64,000 bases of DNA. Origin: Mycobacterium gallinarum. Lineage in GTDB: Bacteria; Actinomycetota; Actinomycetes; Mycobacteriales; Mycobacteriaceae. The DNA lies in the NCBI RefSeq assembly GCF_010726765.1, contig NZ_AP022601.1, forward strand, positions 372,001 through 436,000, written 5' to 3'. A program made the translations under genes and the position numbers. The notes under the pieces were generated by a model. It saw only the letters and a list, made by a program, of their open reading frames with translations, was not told the origin of the DNA and ran no database searches. Positions 7,947 through 15,956 of the stretch are shown here, piece after piece. Every line of letters begins with the position of its first letter. The stretch's first letter is position 1.

Positions 7947-9581
7947 ATGGCGGCCAACCCCCGCGCCGGTCAACCGGCGCAGCCCGAAGACCTCATCGAT
8001 GTGGCTCAGGTAGTCACGGCCTACTACACCGTCGAACCTGACCCCGACAACGTCGACCAGCAGGTGATGTTCGGCACGTCGGGCCATCGCGGCTCCAGCC
8101 TGGATGCGGCGTTCAACGAGGCACACATCGTCGCGACGACCCAGGCCATCGTCGAGTACCGGCACGCGCAGGGCACGTCCGGCCCGCTGTTCATCGGACG
8201 TGACACGCACGCGCTCTCCGAACCCGCGTGGGCCTCGGCACTGGAGGTGCTCGCCGCCAACGACGTCGTCGCGATGATCGATTCAGCGGACCGCTTCACC
8301 CCGACGCCCGCCGTCAGCCATGCCATCCTGACCTTCAACGACGGACGTGACGGCGATCTGGCCGACGGGATCGTGGTCACGCCGTCGCACAATCCGCCAC
8401 GTGACGGCGGCTTCAAGTACAACCCGCCCAACGGCGGACCTGCCGACACGGATGCCACCGGTGCAATTGCCAAGCGGGCCAACGAGATCCTGCGCGACGG
8501 CCTGAAGGATGTGAAACGGATACCGCTGGCCAGCGCCCTGAAGACCGCGGAGCGTCACGACTACCTCGACGCTTACATCGCCGATCTGCCCAACGTCGTG
8601 GATCTGCATGCGATCAGCGCCGAGGGTATCCGCATCGGCGCCGACCCGCTGGGCGGCGCCAGCGTCGACTACTGGGGCGCCATCGCCGAGCGACACAACC
8701 TGAAGCTCACCGTGGTCAACCCGCTTGTCGATGCGACGTGGCGGTTCATGACCCTCGACACCGACGGCAAGATTCGGATGGACTGCAGTTCGCCCAACGC
8801 CATGGCGTCATTGATCGCCAACCGCGACAGCTACCAGATCGCGACGGGCAACGACGCGGACTCCGACCGGCACGGCATCGTCACACCCGATGGTGGGCTG
8901 CTCAATCCGAACCACTTCCTGGCTGTGGCGATCGACTACCTGTACGCCAACAGGCCCGAGTGGCCGGCGTCCACGGCCGTCGGCAAGACTGCGGTGAGTT
9001 CGTCGATCATCGACCGGGTCGTCGCCGGGCTGGGCCGCAAATTGGTCGAGGTTCCGGTGGGCTTCAAGTGGTTCGTCGACGGATTACTCAGCGGCACTAT
9101 CGGTTTCGGCGGCGAGGAGAGCGCCGGGGCGTCGTTCCTGCGGCGCAACGGGTCGGTGTGGACCACGGATAAAGACGGCATCATCCTGGCGTTGCTAGCG
9201 TCGGAGATCCTGGCGAAGACAGGTTCGACGCCGTCCCAGCGATACGACGCGCTCGCCGAAAAGTACGGTGCGCCAACGTACGCCCGCATCGACGCGCCCG
9301 CCAACCGTGAGCAGAAGGCGCGGCTTGCCAAGTTGTCGGCCGAGCAGGTCATCGCCACCGAGCTGGCGGGCGAGGCGATCACCGCGAAGCTGACGACGGC
9401 GCCGGGCAACGGCGCGCCGCTGGGCGGTCTGAAGGTGACGACGGAGAACGCGTGGTTCGCTGCGCGCCCGTCGGGTACCGAAGACGTGTACAAGATCTAC
9501 GCCGAGTCGTTCCGCGGGCCGGACCATCTTGCCGAGGTGCAGGAAGCGGCCAAGGAAGTGGTGAATAAAGTCATTGCGTGA
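7947..9581 (+). CDS. pgm: phosphoglucomutase (alpha-D-glucose phosphate-specific)
   Basis: A 544-residue enzyme interconverting glucose 1-phosphate and glucose 6-phosphate, feeding glycogen, trehalose and cell-wall sugars. I start it at the ATG at 7947 (MAANPRAGQPAQPEDL), which matches the mycobacterial protein as I recall it, rather than at 7908. The phosphoserine loop is VVTPSHNPPRDGG, the metal loop GNDADSDRHG, the sugar-binding loop GGEESAG and the phosphate loop RPSGTEDVYK. Length is normal for the family. The stop overlaps the GTG of the next gene by 4 bases. Confidence 0.95.
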   Translation: MAANPRAGQPAQPEDLIDVAQVVTAYYTVEPDPDNVDQQVMFGTSGHRGSSLDAAFNEAHIVATTQAIVEYRHAQGTSGPLFIGRDTHALSEPAWASALEVLAANDVVAMIDSADRFTPTPAVSHAILTFNDGRDGDLADGIVVTPSHNPPRDGGFKYNPPNGGPADTDATGAIAKRANEILRDGLKDVKRIPLASALKTAERHDYLDAYIADLPNVVDLHAISAEGIRIGADPLGGASVDYWGAIAERHNLKLTVVNPLVDATWRFMTLDTDGKIRMDCSSPNAMASLIANRDSYQIATGNDADSDRHGIVTPDGGLLNPNHFLAVAIDYLYANRPEWPASTAVGKTAVSSSIIDRVVAGLGRKLVEVPVGFKWFVDGLLSGTIGFGGEESAGASFLRRNGSVWTTDKDGIILALLASEILAKTGSTPSQRYDALAEKYGAPTYARIDAPANREQKARLAKLSAEQVIATELAGEAITAKLTTAPGNGAPLGGLKVTTENAWFAARPSGTEDVYKIYAESFRGPDHLAEVQEAAKEVVNKVIA

Positions 9582-10858
9582 GTTCTGACGCGGAGGCCGA
9601 CTGTTCGAAAGACAGTTCCGGCCAGGGTGGCAAGCCGAAGCTCCCGCGTGAGGTCTGGCTGTTGGTTTCGGCGAACGTCGTGGTCGCGCTCGGCTACGGA
9701 GTGGTCGCGCCGGTTCTTCCGCAGTATGCCCGCCACTTCGGTGTGAGCATCAGCGCGGCGACCTTCGTCATCACGGCGTTCGCGTTGATGCGGTTGGTGG
9801 CCGCTCCGCCGGCCGGCTGGCTGGTCCAGCGGCTGGGGGAGCGTCGGGTCTACATCAACGGCCTGCTGATCGTCGCCGTGTCGACCGCGGTGTGCGCGTT
9901 CGCGCAGACGTACTGGCAGTTGCTGCTGTTCCGGTCGCTCGGCGGACTCGGGTCTGCCATGTTCTCGGTGTCGTCGCTGGCCCTGATGATCCGGATCTCG
10001 CCCCAGGATGCACGCGGTCGCGTCGCGGGCCTGTTCTCGTCAGGGTTCCTCATCGGATCGGTCGGAGGACCGGTGCTCGGCAGCCTCACGGCCGGGCTGG
10101 GTCTGGCGGCACCGTTCGCGATCTACGGGGCTGCGCTGCTCGTCGCGGCCGGGGTGGTGTTCTTCAGCCTGCGGGGGAGCACGCTGGCCGCACCCGAGGA
10201 ATCCGACGGGCCCGCTGTCACGCTGCGAGAGGTGTTGCGGCACCGTGCCTACCTCGCCGCGCTGCTGTCCAACTTCGCGACCGGATGGGCGGCGTTCGGG
10301 CTGCGTATCGCATTGGTGCCGCTGTTCATCGTGGAGGGACTGGGCCGCGGGACCGGCATCGCAGGCCTGGCGCTCGCGACGTTCGCCATCGGCAACGTCT
10401 CAGTGGTGATTCCCAGCGGTTACCTGTCCGACCGGATCGGGCGGCGCAAGTTGCTCATTGTCGGACTGCTGGCCTCGGCCGTCACGACGAGCCTGCTCGG
10501 GGTGACGACGTCGCTGGTGATCTTCCTGGTGACCGCGTACGTGTGCGGAGCGGCGACGGGCATCTTCATCTCCCCGCAACAGGCCGCTGTCGCCGACATC
10601 GTCGGAAACAAGTCCCGCGGAGGGACGCCGGTCGCGGTATTCCAGATGATGGTCGACGTCGGATCGATCGGCGGATCGCTGATCGTCGGCTTGATCGCCC
10701 AACATCTGTCGTTCGGCTGGGCCTTCGTCGTCAGTGGCTCGGTCCTCTTTATCGCGGCAATCGGTTGGATGTTCGCTCCGGAGACGCGCGGTCTACCGCC
10801 GGCTGGGCACACGCCGGCGCGCCCGCTCGGGCCGGAGGCCGGCGGCGAAGTGCCCTGA
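9578..10858 (+). CDS. MFS transporter
   Basis: A 426-residue major facilitator with twelve predicted helices, starting at GTG within the overlap GTGA with pgm. The hydrophilic N-terminus (about 25 residues) is followed by LLVSANVVVALGYGVVAPVLPQYARHFGVS. The motif-A loop between helices 2 and 3 reads AGWLVQRLGERR, and the repeat in the second half is SGYLSDRIGRRK. This resembles multidrug or sugar efflux proteins of the family. The substrate cannot be told from sequence. It is the last chromosomal gene before the tRNA-Ala insertion site. Confidence 0.88.
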   Translation: MSSDAEADCSKDSSGQGGKPKLPREVWLLVSANVVVALGYGVVAPVLPQYARHFGVSISAATFVITAFALMRLVAAPPAGWLVQRLGERRVYINGLLIVAVSTAVCAFAQTYWQLLLFRSLGGLGSAMFSVSSLALMIRISPQDARGRVAGLFSSGFLIGSVGGPVLGSLTAGLGLAAPFAIYGAALLVAAGVVFFSLRGSTLAAPEESDGPAVTLREVLRHRAYLAALLSNFATGWAAFGLRIALVPLFIVEGLGRGTGIAGLALATFAIGNVSVVIPSGYLSDRIGRRKLLIVGLLASAVTTSLLGVTTSLVIFLVTAYVCGAATGIFISPQQAAVADIVGNKSRGGTPVAVFQMMVDVGSIGGSLIVGLIAQHLSFGWAFVVSGSVLFIAAIGWMFAPETRGLPPAGHTPARPLGPEAGGEVP

Positions 10859-10911
10859 CCTGCGATTTTGAAGGCCTACCGCAGGTGGTGTAACTTCGAT
10901 GAGCACAACAA

Positions 10912-10984
10912 GGGGCTATGGCGCAGTTGGTAGCGCACCACACTGGCAGTGTGGGGGTCAGGGGTTCGAATCCCCTTAGCTCCA
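10912..10984 (+). tRNA. tRNA-Ala (GGC anticodon)
   Basis: Full cloverleaf: the acceptor arms GGGGCTA and TAGCTCC pair, the D arm is GCGC-AGTTGGTA-GCGC, the anticodon stem-loop is CACAC-TGGCAGT-GTGTG (anticodon GGC), and the T arm is AGGGG-TTCGAAT-CCCCT. The CCA end is not encoded. Its 3' part, from the anticodon stem onward, is duplicated at 25367, marking it as the integration target of the neighbouring element. Confidence 0.95.
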
Positions 10985-10985
10985 C
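10939..10985 (+). repeat. attL core (47-bp direct repeat, tRNA 3' end)
   Basis: Identical to 25367-25413. It runs from the anticodon stem to one base past the tRNA 3' end; the flanking bases differ between the two copies on both sides. The tRNA at this end is intact because the element carries the 3' part. Confidence 0.9.
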
Positions 10986-10990
10986 AAATA

Positions 10991-11030
10991 GAAATCCGCT
11001 CCGACCATTGGCCGGGGCGGATTTCTTGTT
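10991..11030. terminator. terminator after tRNA-Ala, inside the element
   Basis: The 13-bp arms at 10991-11003 and 11013-11025 pair with one G-T wobble around a 9-base loop and are followed by TTGTTT. It can end tRNA transcription; in the other orientation it lies about 30 bases past the integrase stop. Confidence 0.75.
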
Positions 11031-11040
11031 TGCGGGGCGG

Positions 11041-11076
11041 TGTCCTATCCCGCCCGAGTGTCCTAACTCTGTCCTA
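11041..11076 (+). promoter_or_regulatory. three probable integrase arm-type sites, left arm
   Basis: TGTCCTA occurs at 11041-11047, 11059-11065 and 11070-11076. The last two have an 11-bp pitch, the same as the pairs at 25235 and 16741. Position 56-91 bp from the attL core fits the arm sites of lambda-type tyrosine integrases. The function is inferred. Confidence 0.6.
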
Positions 11077-12244
11077 CGGCTGCCGAGAACACCGCCGACG
11101 CGGCTGTCAGCCGATCGTCGGTCACGCGCCCGTAGACGGCCTGAGTCATCCGCTCGGTGTGGCCGTGCCACGCCGCCACGACGTCGGCGGCGACGCCCGC
11201 CGCGCGCATCCGAGAGATGTTCGAGTGCCGCAGCTTTCCGAGTGTGATCGCCTTGAGGCCCGCCGCCTTGCGCTGGGCGGCGAACTCACGGCTGTAGTCG
11301 CGCACCGGCAGTGGCGTCCCGTCGGGCCGCGAGAGCAACAGGTCGGCCTCGGCCAGTGGTCGTCCCACGGCCAGGCGCTCGCGCAGGTGCACCGAGCGCA
11401 TGGCCTTGATCATTGCCAGTTCGCGCTGGGGCACTGGCAGATCGCGAGCGCTGCGGTCGGTCTTGGTGGGCACGATCATGTCGCGACCGTTGACGTCCAC
11501 GCGGGCTTGTCGGATGCGCAGGGCGCCGGTCTCAAGGTCGAGGTCCGACCAGCGCAGCCCGCCGACTTCCTCGCGTCGCAGCCCGAGCAGCGTGAGCGCG
11601 TAGCACCCCGCGAGGCGGTGGGCGGCGACGTGATCGAGGAACTTGCCCATCTGCTCAGGCGTCCAAATGTCGTCGGCGGCGGTCGCCGTGACGGCCTTCT
11701 GCTCGGGCGAGGTGAGGTCAGCCGATGGGTCATAGGTCAGCCAGCGCATTTTGCGCGCGTGCGCCATGACCGATTTGAGCCGGACAATCGCGCGGCGCTT
11801 GGTGGCCGGTGCCAGCGCCTTCGCGCCCTTGCCGGTCAGCGTGGCCGACCAGTCCGCGAGCGCGGCGGGCGTGAGCCTCTGGACCGGGATCGCGCCGAAC
11901 GCGTGGCGGGCGTAGGCCAGTGACTCGCGGTCGGCCCGAACGGTATTCGGCCCGATGGACGGGTCAGCCTCGCGCAGCTTGAGCCAGTGGTCGGCGACCT
12001 CATCGAACGTCTGGTTCGACTTGGGTGCCCACGTCGCCGCGCCCCACTGCTGGCGCTGCTCGTTGACCCACTGTGCGGCCTCGCCCTTGGTGCGAAAGAC
12101 CTTGGTAGGGCGGACTTGCTTGCCGGTCACGGGGTCGGTGCCCAGCGTCGGGCGGGCGCGCCACCCCTTGCCGCCGGGCAGGCGCTTGATCGAGTTGTCG
12201 GTGCGCTCACCCCGCTGGCGGGCCTGCGTGTCGTCAGAGTTCAT
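11063..12244 (-). CDS. int: tyrosine recombinase / site-specific integrase
   Basis: A 393-residue integrase. The ATG at 12244 is chosen because it overlaps the stop of the upstream gene as ATGA and begins a normal arm-binding domain (GGKGWRARPTLGTDPVTGKQV, then the AP2-like FRTKGEAAQWVNEQ). The middle is a SAM-like core-binding domain. Catalytic region: arginine in LLGLRREEVGGLRW, box II LGKLRHSNISRM, GH in WHGHTE and tyrosine in AVYGRV. The first histidine of the usual H-x-L-R-H box is glycine here. It lies next to attL and reads towards the tRNA, as in elements of this type. Confidence 0.92.
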   Translation of the reverse strand: MNSDDTQARQRGERTDNSIKRLPGGKGWRARPTLGTDPVTGKQVRPTKVFRTKGEAAQWVNEQRQQWGAATWAPKSNQTFDEVADHWLKLREADPSIGPNTVRADRESLAYARHAFGAIPVQRLTPAALADWSATLTGKGAKALAPATKRRAIVRLKSVMAHARKMRWLTYDPSADLTSPEQKAVTATAADDIWTPEQMGKFLDHVAAHRLAGCYALTLLGLRREEVGGLRWSDLDLETGALRIRQARVDVNGRDMIVPTKTDRSARDLPVPQRELAMIKAMRSVHLRERLAVGRPLAEADLLLSRPDGTPLPVRDYSREFAAQRKAAGLKAITLGKLRHSNISRMRAAGVAADVVAAWHGHTERMTQAVYGRVTDDRLTAASAVFSAAVGQS

Positions 12245-12918
12245 CGGTTGGTCTCCTGGTCGGTACGGGGCTTGCGGGGTCTGCGTAATTCGTCGCGTCC
12301 GAGTAGGGGCGGGTCGGCGTCCTTGCACCGCCTGATCCACCCCTTGACCGTCTCGTCGGACACGTCGTGCTCAAGCGTGGCTGCGGCGCGGTCGGCGACG
12401 CGGCGATATATGCCGCCGCCATGCACGCTTTCCTCGCGCGCCCATGTCGCGACCTTCGCGAGGAATTGGCGCGGCAGCGCGGGCCGACCCGCTCGGCGCG
12501 GTTTGGACGACGCCGCCCCCGGTGGCGCGTGCTCGGCCATCGCGTCGATGACGCCCTCGGTGAACCGAAACCGCTCGATCCAATCGTGGCCCTCGGTCGT
12601 GCCGGTGGCGGCGTCGAGCGTTTGACGCAATTTCTTTGCGGCGTCTGCGGACTGAGCGGTGCCGTGCATCGCCGCCGTCCGCGCGAGCCGGTCGGTATTG
12701 ATTCGCTTGAGGCTGTCCGAGGTAATCGGCACGCCCTCGGGCGAGGTCACCCGCAGATCGGTAATCATGGGGCCGTCGGCAGTTTCGCGCCACGCGACCT
12801 CATAGGTGTGCGCGTGATCGTGGCACGCAATCGTCACTGGCCGCTCGGCGTCGGCGTCCACCTCGACGCCGACAACCTCGCCCGCTCGACGCGGTGAGTA
12901 ATTCGGTTTGGTGCCCAT
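12241..12918 (-). CDS. probable DNA-binding protein of the element (C-terminal HTH)
   Basis: A 225-residue protein of unknown family. The first half is strand-rich (PVTIACHDHAHTYEVAWRET). The second half is helical, with PALPRQFLAKVATWAREESVHGGGIYRRVADRAAATLEHDVSDETVKGWIRRC, which reads as a helix-turn-helix of the kind found in actinobacterial phages. The ATG at 12918 lies opposite the excisionase gene with 50 bp between starts, and the stop overlaps int by ATGA, so it is the first gene of an operon with int and may regulate the int/xis switch. That role is inference. Confidence 0.7.
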   Translation of the reverse strand: MGTKPNYSPRRAGEVVGVEVDADAERPVTIACHDHAHTYEVAWRETADGPMITDLRVTSPEGVPITSDSLKRINTDRLARTAAMHGTAQSADAAKKLRQTLDAATGTTEGHDWIERFRFTEGVIDAMAEHAPPGAASSKPRRAGRPALPRQFLAKVATWAREESVHGGGIYRRVADRAAATLEHDVSDETVKGWIRRCKDADPPLLGRDELRRPRKPRTDQETNR

Positions 12919-12955
12919 AATTAACCACCGTAGACGAATCCTGACTAAGGTTCAA

Positions 12956-12961
12956 TATACT
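12956..12961 (+). promoter_or_regulatory. -10 element TATACT for a leaderless xis transcript
   Basis: TATACT ends 7 bases before the ATG of xis, so a normal start point would fall on or next to the ATG. There is no ribosome site between. Leaderless mRNAs are common in mycobacteria. The local sequence is AT-rich compared with the surroundings. Confidence 0.5.
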
Positions 12962-12968
12962 CAAGGGC

Positions 12969-13190
12969 ATGGAGACAGTCACAACCGCCCCGAATCTGAC
13001 CACATTGAACGAATTGCGCAGTGGTCCACCGACTCTCAGCATCGAGCAGGCCGCGCGCTACCTCGGCGTGAGCCGGGCCTACGGCTACGCGATGGCTCGT
13101 GAGGGTCGGCTGCCCACGATCAAGCTCGGGGCTCGCCGGGTCCGGGTGCCCGCCCTGGCGCTGCTCAAGATGCTCGGCGGCGAGGACTGA
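12969..13190 (+). CDS. excisionase-like helix-turn-helix protein
   Basis: A 73-residue protein with a MerR-like HTH_17/excisionase fold: LSIEQAARYLGVSRAYGYAMAREGRLPTIKLGARRVRVPALALLKML. Proteins of this form act as recombination direction factors beside tyrosine integrases or as small regulators. It is divergent from the HTH-int operon and heads the plus-strand operon of the element. An AT-rich leaderless promoter precedes it. Whether it drives excision, regulates transcription or both cannot be told from sequence. Confidence 0.82.
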   Translation: METVTTAPNLTTLNELRSGPPTLSIEQAARYLGVSRAYGYAMAREGRLPTIKLGARRVRVPALALLKMLGGED

Positions 13191-13236
13191 TCGGGCGCGC
13201 GGAGACGCCCGGCAGCAGAACTAAGGAGGAAACGCC

Positions 13237-13515
13237 ATGACTATCACCGACAGAGATAATGCGGTCTCGGACGCCGAAGAGATCCTCATGCGGATCAATG
13301 ATGTAGGCGAGACGCCGCTGTTAAGCCTCCTCGATTGGGCGGCGAAGCATCACGTCCTCGACCCGACGATCGTTGCGCGATTGGAGGCCGGGGCGCAGGC
13401 AATCACGACCCTGATGTACGAGACCGCCGACGCGGTGGACGACCTGATCGAGGTCACGGGACTGCAGTTGCCCGAGCGGCCCGAGCGGGCCACCGGCTGG
13501 CCGTCGGGCCGGTAG
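13237..13515 (+). CDS. hypothetical element protein
   Basis: A 92-residue acidic, mostly helical protein with a very good ribosome site (TAAGGAGG, 8 bases before the ATG). No motif is recognised. The sequence includes AEEILMRINDVGETPLLSLLDWAAKHHVLDP and a second helix with TLMYETADAVDDLIEVTG. It lies between xis and the replication protein, a place where small accessory proteins of integrative elements are often found. Confidence 0.7.
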   Translation: MTITDRDNAVSDAEEILMRINDVGETPLLSLLDWAAKHHVLDPTIVARLEAGAQAITTLMYETADAVDDLIEVTGLQLPERPERATGWPSGR

Positions 13516-13629
13516 AGCCAATGAGGCTGTCGCGCACGGGATTGACGCCCGACGCCCAGACATGCGAGCGCCCCGCCAGATTCACCAGTCCGACGGGGCG
13601 ACTTACCGAGATGAAAGGCAGCCCAGCCA

Positions 13630-15198
13630 GTGACCGCCAGGTCTCAGACTACCGCGCACAACGACAGTCCCTACGCGAACGAACCCGCCTCGATCAAGCG
13701 CGCGAAGGCCGACCAAGCCCGCGACAACAGTGAACAGCTGGCAGCCGACCATTACCGGGCGCGCGCCGACGCGAGTACGTCGGACGGCGCGACGGCGGCG
13801 GCTGACGCACTGGCCGACCTGCGAAAGGTGATGGCCGACAACGCCGACGTGCTGACGTCGAGCGGCGTGCTGGCCCACGTCGCCCGGTTCGCCGAGGCGC
13901 GCGGCGCTGAGCGGTACGGGGTGCTGTTCGGTGTCGCCATGCGCGCCGTGCTGGCCGTGCCGCCGCAGGTGGTTCTACCGCCAACCATCGGCGGCGAGGT
14001 GTCGCTCAACCTGCTACTGGCTGTCGTCGGCAGTAGCGGCGGTGGCAAGGGCACCACCGACAAGACCGCGGCCGCAGCCGTTCGCGTGTCGCTCGGGGGT
14101 CGCCGGTCGGTGCCGGTGCTGCCGATGCTGCCCATCGGCACGGGTGAGGGAATCAACCGGACCTACGCGCACGCCGAGCGCGACAAGCTCGGCAGCGGCC
14201 AGGTGGGGCTGCGCTGGCACACCGACCGGGCGCTGTTCGCCTGCCGCGACATCGCCACGCTTGACGCGCTGACAGCGCGCCAGGGTTCGACGCTGGTGCC
14301 CGAATTGCTCAAGGCGTACATGGGCGAGGAACTCGGATTCGCCAACGCGGACAAAGACCGTCGCGTCATCCTGCCGATGCACACCTATCGGCTGTGTCTG
14401 TCTGCGGGCGTGCAACCCGACAACGGCGCAGTGCTGCTCAACGAGCAGTCGCAGCGCGACGGCGTGCCGCAGCGGTTCCTGTGGTCGCCCGTCCGGCCTG
14501 GCGTCGCCCGACCGCGCCGCAGCGCCGACGCCAAGGCCGTTGACCCGCTGACCGTCGAGGTGCCCGACTTCGGTATCGACCCGATGCGGTTTGACGTCGA
14601 CGAGGACGACGACGCCGACGCGAGCCTCTACGATCCCGCCGCTCAGACCTTGGTGCCCATCGGCGTCGGTTCAAGCATCGCTCAGCAGATCATCGACGCC
14701 GACACCGCCAAAGACCTCGACCCGTTCGGGCGCAGTGTTGATCCGCTGGCCGGTCACCGCCTGTTGGCGCGACTCAAGCTCGCTGCCGCCCTGGCGGTGC
14801 TGCACAACACGCCCAACGTCGGTCCTCAGGACTGGCAGCGCGCCGAGTGCCTGATGGCCGTATCCGCAGCCGTGGCCCGAGTCGTCGCCGCTTACTCCGA
14901 CGCCGCAGCCGAGCACGACGCTGTGCGACAGGGCCAACTTGACGGTCACCGCCTCGCCGCCGCCGACGACACCCGCCAGACCGCCGCGCTGCAAACGGTG
15001 ATGAGTCGACTCACGCGGTACCTCAGCGAGCAAACAGATTGGGTGTCGCGGGGTGCGGTCACTCGCTCGGTGACCGGTAAGTTGCGCCGTGACCTGCCCG
15101 ACGCGCTGCTGGCGCTACTCGACGGCGGCAGCATCGAGCGCCGAGAGGTCGAACGGGCTGGTCAAAAGGTCGCTCAGTACCGAATGAGGGCGGCGTGA
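13630..15198 (+). CDS. probable replication ATPase/initiator of the element
   Basis: A 522-residue protein from GTG 13630. It resembles the DUF3987-type helicase-like replication proteins of phages and plasmids. The ATPase part has a Walker A loop AVVGSSGGGKGTTDK near residue 140, then a conserved GTGEGINRTYAH segment, LFACRDIATLDAL and SAGVQPDNGAVLLNEQSQRDGVPQRFLW. The C-terminal 70 residues (SRLTRYLSEQTDWVSRGAVTRSVTGKLRRDL...SIERREVER) form a winged-helix candidate for origin binding. Its stop is 14 bp before the first iteron, which supports an initiator role. No primase motif is visible. Confidence 0.75.
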   Translation: MTARSQTTAHNDSPYANEPASIKRAKADQARDNSEQLAADHYRARADASTSDGATAAADALADLRKVMADNADVLTSSGVLAHVARFAEARGAERYGVLFGVAMRAVLAVPPQVVLPPTIGGEVSLNLLLAVVGSSGGGKGTTDKTAAAAVRVSLGGRRSVPVLPMLPIGTGEGINRTYAHAERDKLGSGQVGLRWHTDRALFACRDIATLDALTARQGSTLVPELLKAYMGEELGFANADKDRRVILPMHTYRLCLSAGVQPDNGAVLLNEQSQRDGVPQRFLWSPVRPGVARPRRSADAKAVDPLTVEVPDFGIDPMRFDVDEDDDADASLYDPAAQTLVPIGVGSSIAQQIIDADTAKDLDPFGRSVDPLAGHRLLARLKLAAALAVLHNTPNVGPQDWQRAECLMAVSAAVARVVAAYSDAAAEHDAVRQGQLDGHRLAAADDTRQTAALQTVMSRLTRYLSEQTDWVSRGAVTRSVTGKLRRDLPDALLALLDGGSIERREVERAGQKVAQYRMRAA

Positions 15199-15212
15199 CG
15201 GGGGTCGGGAGC

Positions 15213-15490
15213 TTGGCACCCTTGGCACGGGGGTTGGCACCCTGGCCGGCTGCCCTTTTCGCAGGTCAGCGGGGGCTTGGCACCCTTGGCACCCTTGGCA
15301 CCCCTGGCGCGCAATCTCACGGTCTCGTATGTATCTATACGAAGTCGCGCGATTGACCTCACTAGCTAACTATTCGTCGCTAGTTCTGAAGGTGCTCGGG
15401 CGCCCGGTGGGCTGCCAAGGGTGCCAAGGGTGCCAAGCCCCACTTGACCAGGGCTTTCGGGTGCCAACCCCCCGGTGCCAAGGGTGCCAA
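15213..15490. repeat. mirror-symmetric iteron array, probable replication origin
   Basis: Six copies of TTGGCACCC (15213, 15222 variant, 15234, 15277, 15286, 15295) face six inverted copies GGGTGCCAA (15410 variant, 15419, 15428, 15459, 15473 variant, 15482). The grouping is 2-1-3 on the left and 3-1-2 on the right, with 9-bp phasing inside groups. The 106-bp centre holds the AT-richest sequence in this area, including the palindromes TCGTATgtatctATACGA (15325-15342) and ACTAGC/GCTAGT (15361-15384). With the replication gene immediately upstream, a replication origin is the best reading; it is not a CRISPR array. Confidence 0.72.
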
Positions 15491-15633
15491 CCCCTCGGGC
15501 GGTGGCCGCGATGACCTAACCGTCCCCGGCCCACCTTCTCGCGAGCCTCGGCGTGAGAGCGGCGGCGACACCCGAGCACGACCCGTAGCGCATACCGCTG
15601 CGGCCCTCCACCGACGACCCGAGGGGAACCGAG

Positions 15634-15903
15634 ATGACCAACACCGAGACCACCGACGACCAGATCGATGCCGCGCTGTTTGCGGCGCTCGCCGAACGCG
15701 GCGAGGAATTGCAGCCGTGGGCCGCGATCTTGCCGCGCCTGACCGGTTCGCACGACCGCAAGGGCGAGCGGTTGATCGCGCTGTGGCTGACGGGCCGGGT
15801 GTGGTTGTGCAAGGTCCGTGGCCGTAACTACGTCGCCCTCGGCGACGCCGACGACGAGCGCCTGGCGGCGGCGAACCGTGCCCGCGTCCCGCATGTGCTG
15901 TGA
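15634..15903 (+). CDS. hypothetical element protein, winged-helix-like
   Basis: An 89-residue protein with a GAGGGGAACCGAG ribosome region before the ATG at 15634. It has two helices and a beta-hairpin-like end (LIALWLTGRVWLCKVRGRNYVALGD), which reads as a small winged helix. No named family is recognised. It lies between the iteron array and the terminase-like gene; its stop overlaps a possible upstream start of the next gene. Confidence 0.65.
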   Translation: MTNTETTDDQIDAALFAALAERGEELQPWAAILPRLTGSHDRKGERLIALWLTGRVWLCKVRGRNYVALGDADDERLAAANRARVPHVL

Positions 15904-15956
15904 CTAACCCGCCCGTCCGCTCAAGCCTGTCCGACCCAACGAGAGGAACCCAAACC

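Noticed and set aside
11955..12897. Plus-strand frames across int and the HTH gene.
   Set aside because: They are antisense to the integrase and its upstream gene, which overlap by ATGA and carry recognisable motifs.
15213..15490. CRISPR-like repeat array.
   Set aside because: Repeats are only 9 bp, mostly adjacent with no spacers, and half are inverted; no cas genes are present.
15174..15514. Open frames on both strands with GAKGAKGAK or GCQGCQGCQ-like repeats.
   Set aside because: They are translations of the 9-bp iterons; 9 bp is three codons, so the frames stay open by chance. There is no ribosome site.
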